In this document: positions 1 through 5,254 of the stretch, in pieces
Position numbering within the stretch: the stretch's first letter is position 1
Layout: each line of letters opens with the position of its first letter
Assembly (NCBI GenBank): GCA_025459035.1
Contig: JALORJ010000200.1
Span: 1-7,666, forward strand
Source of the DNA: Burkholderiales bacterium
Lineage (GTDB): Bacteria; Pseudomonadota; Gammaproteobacteria; Burkholderiales; Ga0077523
DNA: 7,666 nt
Direction of reading: 5' to 3'
The notes under the pieces: generated by a model
What the model was told of the DNA's origin: nothing
Seen by the model: the letters and a program-made list of their open reading frames with translations, nothing else
Databases searched by the model: none
Program-made: the position numbers and the translations under genes

Positions 1-57
1 ACGGGCGGTGTCGATCAAGGCGCGAAGCGCAGCCGTGGCGGGCTCCGCGGTGAGCAT
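1..57 (-). CDS. 5' end of an unidentified protein gene (partial, runs off the left edge)
   Basis: Reading the minus strand from an ATG at 57-55 gives 19 open codons to the window edge, beginning MLTAEPATAALRALIDTAR, which looks like an ordinary helical N-terminus. It starts 54 bp downstream of the phosphatase stop codon, on the same strand, so the two could be co-transcribed. The upstream sequence offers only a weak GGGA-like ribosome-binding match directly before the ATG. The fragment is too short to assign to a family; the call rests on codon composition, strand and position only. Confidence 0.35.
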   Translation of the reverse strand, partial: MLTAEPATAALRALIDTAR

Positions 58-111
58 TCCCAACGCCGAGCGGCGCCGTCAGGTGCGTTCGAGCGGGTGT
101 GGGGGATCGCG

Positions 112-903
112 TCACAGGTCCTCAGCCAGGGTCGCGAGCGCGGCCAGTACCTCGTCGGCCAGGGCGCGGTCGGCCGCCGCGACCACGCGCCCGTCGGACG
201 CGAGCGTGAGCGGGCGGCCGGCGAAGTCGACGATGACGCCACCGGCCGCCTCGATCACCGGGCGCAGCGCGGCGAAGTCGACCGTCTTGAGCCCGGTCTC
301 GATCACGACGTCGATGTGACCGCTGGCGAGCAGCGCGTAGTTGTAGCAGTCGCCGCCATAGGCGATCGCGCGGAAGCGGGCGGTGCACAGGGCTGCGAGT
401 CCCGGCACGCCGTCCAGCAGGTCGGGGTGAGAGGTGGCGAGGACCGCATCGGCGATCGACCGCGTCCCGCGCTGGCGGCGGGCGTGCACGGGGGCGTCGC
501 CGAGCGCCGCCCCGCCCCCGGCGGCCGCACTCCAGCGCTCGCCGCTGATCGGCTGGTCGATCACGCCGACCGTCGGCACGCCGTCGACGGCCAGCGCGAT
601 CAGGGTGCCGAACAGCGGCTTGCCGGCCGTGAACGCCTTGGTGCCGTCGATCGGGTCGATCACCCACACGCGCGCGGCGTCGAGGCGGGTGCTGCCGTGC
701 TCCTCGCCCAGCACGCCGTCGGCGGGAAAGCGTGCCTCGATGGCACGGCGCAGGGCGGTCTCGATCTCGAGGTCGGCCTGCGTGACCGGCGACGCGTCGG
801 CCTTGGTGACGACGTCGAGCGGGGTGCGGAACCAGCGGCGGGCGATCGGGCGGGCCAGGTCGGCCAGGTGACAGGCGAAGGCGAGGTCGGCGGCGAAGTC
901 CAT
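112..903 (-). CDS. hisN: Inositol-monophosphatase-family phosphatase, probable histidinol-phosphate phosphatase
   Basis: A 263-residue Mg-dependent phosphatase of the IMPase fold, the normal length for the family. Visible signatures are GEEHG at 66-70 (metal-binding Glu), WVIDPIDGTKAF at 80-91 with metal-ligand aspartates D83 and D86 and the phosphate-binding GT, and YGGDCYNYALLASGHIDVV at 182-200, leading to D209 and the GG of EAAGGVI at 219-224. The combination DPIDGTK, a GTLIAL run at 99-104 and YGGDCY resembles the HisN-type histidinol phosphatases, which carry out the dephosphorylation before histidinol oxidation in histidine synthesis. Inositol-1-phosphatase or 3',5'-bisphosphate nucleotidase (CysQ) are less likely alternatives. 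The ATG at 903 was chosen because family similarity begins there; the in-frame extension up to 1059 is Arg/Pro/Ala-rich, low-complexity sequence. No clear Shine-Dalgarno site precedes 903. The gene is divergent from the export-like operon, and nothing links them functionally. Confidence 0.85.
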   Translation of the reverse strand: MDFAADLAFACHLADLARPIARRWFRTPLDVVTKADASPVTQADLEIETALRRAIEARFPADGVLGEEHGSTRLDAARVWVIDPIDGTKAFTAGKPLFGTLIALAVDGVPTVGVIDQPISGERWSAAAGGGAALGDAPVHARRQRGTRSIADAVLATSHPDLLDGVPGLAALCTARFRAIAYGGDCYNYALLASGHIDVVIETGLKTVDFAALRPVIEAAGGVIVDFAGRPLTLASDGRVVAAADRALADEVLAALATLAEDL

Positions 904-1099
904 CGGCAGCAGGCGAAAAGTGACGAAACGCAGCGGCGGCGTCGCGGGGCTGGTGCGGCGAGCGCCGGGCGGACCGGCCACGACGCCGGCGCCGGCCGAG
1001 GCGATCGGACGACCGCGGCCCGGCGATGTTGCCCGCGCCACGCGGCGCGCGCCGCACACCGGGCGCCCGCGGCCGGGCCGGGCTCGACGTTCTTCCGGG

Positions 1100-1130
1100 T
1101 TGTCAGGTGTGCATGTTGCGTGTCTACACT
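1100..1130 (+). promoter_or_regulatory. Candidate sigma-70 promoter of the three-gene operon
   Basis: TTGTCA at 1100-1105 matches the -35 consensus at five of six positions, and TACACT at 1125-1130 matches the -10 consensus at four of six. The spacer is 19 bp, longer than the preferred 17. These lie in the only relatively A/T-richer stretch upstream of the operon. Transcription would start near 1137, giving a leader of about 42 nt. The assignment is by eye only. Confidence 0.4.
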
Positions 1131-1136
1131 CGACAC
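1120..1136. promoter_or_regulatory. Inverted repeat over the candidate -10 element (possible operator)
   Basis: GTGTC at 1120-1124 and GACAC at 1132-1136 form a perfect inverted repeat with a 7-nt centre that contains the proposed -10 hexamer. A wider pair, GGTGT at 1106-1110 and ACACC at 1133-1137, is also present. The position suits a repressor site, but the arms are short and could be chance. Confidence 0.25.
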
Positions 1137-1147
1137 CAGAACACGCG

Positions 1148-1165
1148 GGCCCGCTCGAACGGGCC
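1148..1165 (+). other. Leader hairpin just before the ribosome-binding site
   Basis: GGCCCG at 1148-1153 pairs perfectly with CGGGCC at 1160-1165 around a six-base loop, CTCGAA. The stem ends one base before the AGGGAG ribosome-binding site and lies entirely within the predicted leader. There is no following T-tract, so it is not a terminator. It could affect translation of the first gene. Confidence 0.35.
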
Positions 1166-1166
1166 G

Positions 1167-1172
1167 AGGGAG
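1167..1172 (+). promoter_or_regulatory. Ribosome-binding site that fixes the start at 1179
   Basis: AGGGAG lies six bases before the ATG at 1179 and is the only strong Shine-Dalgarno match among the operon genes. It supports this start over the longer in-frame reading from 1026, whose extra 51 residues would overlap the promoter-like region. Confidence 0.75.
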
Positions 1173-1178
1173 ACCGCG

Positions 1179-3041
1179 ATGAGCATTGCCGGCAACGCCA
1201 GCGACCCCCGGCCGCACCTGCAGGTCGCGGATGCCGCGCGCCTGCAGGCCGCCGCCGAGGACGACGCGTGGGGACGCTTCTCCGGGGCCCGCAGCGCCGA
1301 GGCGTTCTGCGCCGGCTGGCTGGCGGTCACCTGCATCCGCGCCGACGCGGTCGACGGCCTGCTCGTGCTGGCGGGCACCGACGGCCAGGGCTTCGTGCCC
1401 GCGGCGGTCTGGCCCGACGCCAAGCGCGACCGCGCCAAGCTGGCCGAACTGATCGAGCAGTGCCTCGAATCGCGGGCACCGGCCACCGCACCGGCCGGTG
1501 GGGACGGCAACCGCTTCCTTGCCGCGCAGCCGGTGCTGGTCGAGAACGAACTGGTCGGGGCGGTCGCGATGGAGCTGGCGGCGCGCGACGAGCGCGGCAT
1601 GCTGGCGCTGTCGCGCGAGCTGGCCTGGGGCGCCGGCTGGCTCGAGGCGCTGCTGCGCCGCACGGTCACGACCAAGGACAGCACGCTGGCGGTCCGGCTG
1701 CGCCACGTGTTCGACGTGTTCAGCGCGGCCCTCGAACACGCCGGGTTCGAGCCCGCGGCCACCGCCACCGTCACCGAACTGGCGACGCTGCTCGACTGCG
1801 ACCGTGCATCGCTCGCGGTCATCGAGGGCCGTCGCGCACGGGTCAAGGCGCTGTCGCACACGGTCACCTTCGAGAAGAACGCCGAGCTCACGCGCGCCAT
1901 CGAGGCGGCGATGGACGAGGCGACCGACCAGAAGTCGACGCTCGTGATCCCGGCCGGGCCGGCCGGCGAAGGGCAGGTCCTGAAGGCCCACGAACACCTC
2001 GTCCACGCGCAGGGCAACGCCGCGGTGCTGACGGTGCCCCTGACGCGGCTGGGCGACCCGGTCGGGGCGTTGTGCCTCGAGCGCGCGACGCCGTACACGC
2101 CCGACGACGTCGATCTGGTCGAAGGGCTCGCGGCGCTGCTGGGCGAGATCCAGCGCGCCGCCGAGCGCGGCCCGATCGCCCGCGCCTGGGAGGTGTCGGC
2201 GGCGTTCTGGAAGAAGCTGGTCGGTCCCGGCCACGCCGCCTGGAAGCTCGTGGCGCTGCTGCTGGCGGCGGTCACGCTGTTCTTCAGCGTCGCGACCGGG
2301 ACCTGGCGGATCACCGCCACGACGAAGATCGAAGGCGCGGTGATGCGCGCGATCGCGGTGCCGTTCGAGGGCTACCTGTACGAAGCCCACGTGCGCGCCG
2401 GTGATCTGGTGAAGCAGGGCGCGGTGCTCGCGCGGCTGGACGACCGCGATCTGCAGCTCGAGCGGCTCAAGGTCGCCGCGAAGCGCGAGCAGCTGACCAA
2501 GCAGTACCGCGAGGCGCTCGCCAACCACGACCGCGCGCAGATCCGCGTGATCGGTTCGCAGGTCGAGCAGGCCGACGCCGAACTCCAGATCACGCAGGAG
2601 AAGCTCGCCCGCACCGTGCTGCGCGCGCCGTTCGACGGTGTGGTGGTCAGCGGCGACCTGTCGCAGCAGCTCGGCGCGCCGGTGCAGCGTGGCCAGGTGC
2701 TGTTCGAGATCGCGCCGCTCGAGGACTGGCGCGTGGTGCTGCAGGTCGACGAGCGCGACGTGCGCGACGCCGCGGTGGGTACGCCGGGCGAACTGCTGCT
2801 GACGGCGATGCCGACCGAGCGGCTGCCGATCCACGTGGCGCGCGTGACGCCGGTCAGCACGTCCGAGGACGGCCGCAACTACTTCCGCGTGGAAGCGAAG
2901 ATGGATCGCGGTGCCGAGCGTCTTCGCCCCGGCATGGAGGGCGTCGGCAAGATCGAGGTCGGCGAGCGGCGCCTGATCTGGATCTGGACACGATCCCTGA
3001 CCGACTGGCTGCGGCTGCAGCTGTGGTCGTGGCTGCCGTGA
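1179..3041 (+). CDS. GAF-domain / HlyD-type membrane-fusion adaptor protein
   Basis: A 620-aa inner-membrane protein. Residues about 38-155 look like a divergent GAF domain. Residues about 178-330 are a clearer GAF domain (LATLLDCDRASLAVIEG near 201-217; AAVLTVPLTRLGDPVGALCLER near 281-302). One membrane helix lies at about 353-373. The rest has periplasmic HlyD/membrane-fusion architecture: a first lipoyl half (VPFEGYLYEAHVRAGDLVKQGAVLARL, 394-420), a short alpha-hairpin (about 422-476), a second lipoyl half (LRAPFDGVVV, 481-490) and a beta-barrel region ending near RLRPGMEGVGKIEVG (581-595). The last 24 residues are rich in Trp and Arg. GAF domains usually bind small ligands or mediate protein contacts, so cytosolic sensing coupled to a periplasmic adaptor is inferred. 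It is the first gene of the operon, 28 bp before the next. The export substrate is unknown. The HlyD part is secure; GAF 1 is tentative. Confidence 0.85.
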   Translation: MSIAGNASDPRPHLQVADAARLQAAAEDDAWGRFSGARSAEAFCAGWLAVTCIRADAVDGLLVLAGTDGQGFVPAAVWPDAKRDRAKLAELIEQCLESRAPATAPAGGDGNRFLAAQPVLVENELVGAVAMELAARDERGMLALSRELAWGAGWLEALLRRTVTTKDSTLAVRLRHVFDVFSAALEHAGFEPAATATVTELATLLDCDRASLAVIEGRRARVKALSHTVTFEKNAELTRAIEAAMDEATDQKSTLVIPAGPAGEGQVLKAHEHLVHAQGNAAVLTVPLTRLGDPVGALCLERATPYTPDDVDLVEGLAALLGEIQRAAERGPIARAWEVSAAFWKKLVGPGHAAWKLVALLLAAVTLFFSVATGTWRITATTKIEGAVMRAIAVPFEGYLYEAHVRAGDLVKQGAVLARLDDRDLQLERLKVAAKREQLTKQYREALANHDRAQIRVIGSQVEQADAELQITQEKLARTVLRAPFDGVVVSGDLSQQLGAPVQRGQVLFEIAPLEDWRVVLQVDERDVRDAAVGTPGELLLTAMPTERLPIHVARVTPVSTSEDGRNYFRVEAKMDRGAERLRPGMEGVGKIEVGERRLIWIWTRSLTDWLRLQLWSWLP

Positions 3042-3069
3042 GCGTCGCCCGCGCCACCTCTCCGCGGCG

Positions 3070-5214
3070 ATGAGCGACCTGCACAGCCCGTCGTGGTACC
3101 GGGTGGCCGCGCTGCGGCCACGCCTGAAGACCCACGCGGAAGTCCATCGGCATCACTACCGCGGTCAGCTCTGGTACGTGCTGTCGGACCGCGCATCGCG
3201 AAGGTTGTATCGCTTCAACCCGGCCGCGTGGCAGGTGATCGGTCTGCTCGACGGCGAGCGCACCGTCGACGACGCCTGGGAGCTTGCCTGCCATCGCCTC
3301 GGCGACGACGCGCCGACGCAGGACGAGACGATCCGCCTGCTGGGGCAGCTGCACGGGGCCGACCTGCTGCAGACCGAAGTGCCGCCGGACGTCGACGAGC
3401 TGCTGCGCCGGTCGCAGAAGCTCAACAAGGGCAAGTGGTGGCGCAACGTGCGCAACCCGATGTCGATCAAGCTGCCGCTGGTCGATCCGGACCGCCTGCT
3501 GAAGGCGACTGTGCCGCTGTACCGGTGGCTGTTCACGCCGGCGGGCTTCGTGCTGTGGGCGCTGCTGATCGTCGCCGGGCTCGCGGTCGCGGCGCAGCAC
3601 TGGACAGACCTCACCGAGAACGTCGCCGACCGCATCCTGGCGCCGGGCAACCTGCTCGGCATGATCGTGATCTTTCCGCTCGTGAAGGCCTGCCACGAGT
3701 TCGGGCATGCGTGCGCCGTGCGCTCGAAGGGTGGCGAGGTGCACGAGATGGGCGTGATGCTGCTCGTGTTCCTGCCGGTGCCGTACGTCGACGCGTCCGC
3801 GTCGTCGGCGTTCCGCAGCAAGTGGCAGCGCATGGTGGTGGGCGCCGCCGGGATGATGGTCGAGCTCGCGCTGGCGTCGCTCGCGATGTTCGTCTGGGCG
3901 CTGGTCGAGCCCGGGCTGGTGCGCGCCGCGTGCTTCAACGTGATGCTGATCGCCGGCATCTCGACCGTGCTGTTCAACGGCAACCCGCTGCTGCGCTACG
4001 ACGGCTACTACATCCTCGCCGACGCGCTGGAGATCCCGAACCTCGCGCAGCGGGCGCAGCGCTATCTCGCGTACCTGGTCGAGCGGCGCGCGTTCGGCGT
4101 GCGCGAGGCCCAGGCGCCCGACGCGAGCGTGTCGGAGAAGGCGTGGTTCGTGTTCTACGCGATCGCGTCGTTCGTCTACCGCACGTCGATCACCTTCGCG
4201 ATCGTGCTGTTCATCGCGACGCAGTACTTCGTGATCGGCGTGCTGCTCGCGATCTGGGCGGGTTTCTCGTCGCTGGTGCTGCCGCTGGCCAAGGGGCTGT
4301 GGCACCTGATCGCGGGCAAGTCGCTGCGCCGCCATCGCACGCGGGCGCTCGCGGTCGCCGGCAGCGTGTTCACGGCGATCGCGGCATTCGCGTTCCTTGC
4401 GCCGTTCCCGCTGTGGACCCGGACCGAGGGCGTGCTGTGGGTGCCGGAGCAGGCGGTGCTGCGAGCCGGTGCCGAGGGCTTCGTCGTCGGACTGGCGCAG
4501 GCGCCGGGGGCCGTCGTGCCGAAGGGGGCGGTGCTGATGCGCCTCGAAGACCCGCTGCTCGCACCGATGGAGAAGCTCGAGATGGCGCGCCTCGAGGAGC
4601 TGCGGCTCAAGCTGCGCGCGCTGGAGGTCGGCGATCGGGTGCAGGCGCAGATCGTTCGCGAGGAGATGCAGTACACGGAGCGCGAACTCGAGCGCATCCG
4701 CGAGCGGCTGGCCGGGCTGACGGTGAGGAGCCCGATCGACGGTCGCTTCGTCGTGTCGAACCCGGGGGATCTGCCGCAGCGCTTCGTGCGCAAGGGTGAG
4801 CAGATGGGCTTCGTCGCGCCGCCGCACGAGCGGCTGGTGCGGGTGATCGTCGCGCAGGACGACGTCGACTTCGTGCGCAGCCGCACCGAGCGCATCGAGG
4901 TCAAGCTCGCCGGGCGCGTGGCGCACACGTTGCCCGCCACGTTGCTGCGCGAGGTGCCCGCCGCGAGCGGCGAACTGCCGAGCGTGGCTTTGTCCGAGCG
5001 CGGCGGCGGTACCGTGGCGCTCGACCCGCGGGTGTCCGACCGCGCGGTCGCGATGGAGCCGCTGTTCCACTTCGAGCTGCGGCTGCCCGAGGGCGCCGAG
5101 GGCACGCACATCGGCGCGCGCGCCTACGTGCGCTTCGACCACGGCAGCGAGCCGCTCGCGACGCAGGCATTCCGCGCCGCGCGCCGGCTGTTCCTGCGCC
5201 GCTTCTCGCTCTGA
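3070..5214 (+). CDS. PqqD-like / M50-type membrane metalloprotease / HlyD adaptor fusion
   Basis: A 714-aa polytopic membrane protein with three parts. Residues about 8-105 resemble the PqqD-like domain of peptide-maturation proteins (RLYRFNPAAWQVIGLLDGERT at 45-65). Residues about 155-446 carry roughly seven to eight hydrophobic segments and the M50/site-2-protease signature HEFGH (H209, E210, H213), followed by NPLLRYDGYY at 305-314, where D311 probably supplies the third zinc ligand. Residues about 450-714 form a periplasmic adaptor: lipoyl halves near 456-494 and 549-585 (LTVRSPIDGRF at 550-560) flanking a short Glu/Arg-rich hairpin (about 496-548), then a beta-barrel region and the basic tail RRLFLRRFSL. 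Similar proteins are often annotated as putative peptide zinc metalloprotease proteins. Catalytic residues appear intact, so cleavage of a peptide or membrane substrate is plausible but unproven. The ATG at 3070 lacks a clear Shine-Dalgarno site, so translational coupling to the preceding gene is possible. The next gene starts 40 bp downstream. Confidence 0.85.
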   Translation: MSDLHSPSWYRVAALRPRLKTHAEVHRHHYRGQLWYVLSDRASRRLYRFNPAAWQVIGLLDGERTVDDAWELACHRLGDDAPTQDETIRLLGQLHGADLLQTEVPPDVDELLRRSQKLNKGKWWRNVRNPMSIKLPLVDPDRLLKATVPLYRWLFTPAGFVLWALLIVAGLAVAAQHWTDLTENVADRILAPGNLLGMIVIFPLVKACHEFGHACAVRSKGGEVHEMGVMLLVFLPVPYVDASASSAFRSKWQRMVVGAAGMMVELALASLAMFVWALVEPGLVRAACFNVMLIAGISTVLFNGNPLLRYDGYYILADALEIPNLAQRAQRYLAYLVERRAFGVREAQAPDASVSEKAWFVFYAIASFVYRTSITFAIVLFIATQYFVIGVLLAIWAGFSSLVLPLAKGLWHLIAGKSLRRHRTRALAVAGSVFTAIAAFAFLAPFPLWTRTEGVLWVPEQAVLRAGAEGFVVGLAQAPGAVVPKGAVLMRLEDPLLAPMEKLEMARLEELRLKLRALEVGDRVQAQIVREEMQYTERELERIRERLAGLTVRSPIDGRFVVSNPGDLPQRFVRKGEQMGFVAPPHERLVRVIVAQDDVDFVRSRTERIEVKLAGRVAHTLPATLLREVPAASGELPSVALSERGGGTVALDPRVSDRAVAMEPLFHFELRLPEGAEGTHIGARAYVRFDHGSEPLATQAFRAARRLFLRRFSL

Positions 5215-5254
5215 CGCGAGTGACGGCCGAAGCGCTGCACAGGTCCGCCGCGCG

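Larger units (their letters stand above)
904..1178. other. Divergent intergenic regulatory region
   Basis: A 275-bp spacer between the divergent phosphatase gene and the three-gene operon. The half next to the phosphatase (904-1080) is extremely G+C-rich with several short GC palindromes, for example 985-996 and 1042-1055. The half next to the operon (1090-1140) is noticeably less G+C-rich and holds the promoter-like elements listed separately. I see no small RNA gene, riboswitch or convincing small ORF. No clear minus-strand promoter for the phosphatase could be picked out. Confidence 0.6.

Noticed and set aside
1042..1055. 14-bp perfect GC palindrome, with similar ones at 985-996 and 1061-1068
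   Set aside because: At about 70 % G+C such palindromes are expected by chance about once in a window this size. There is no T-run and no conserved context.
904..1059. N-terminal extension of the phosphatase to an ATG at 1059
   Set aside because: The added 52 residues are Arg/Pro/Gly/Ala-rich without family similarity. Homology begins at the ATG at 903 and gives the normal family length.
97..1182. Plus-strand open frame opposite the phosphatase gene
   Set aside because: Gly/Arg/Ala-rich shadow translation with no domain; the minus strand has a complete IMPase-family protein.
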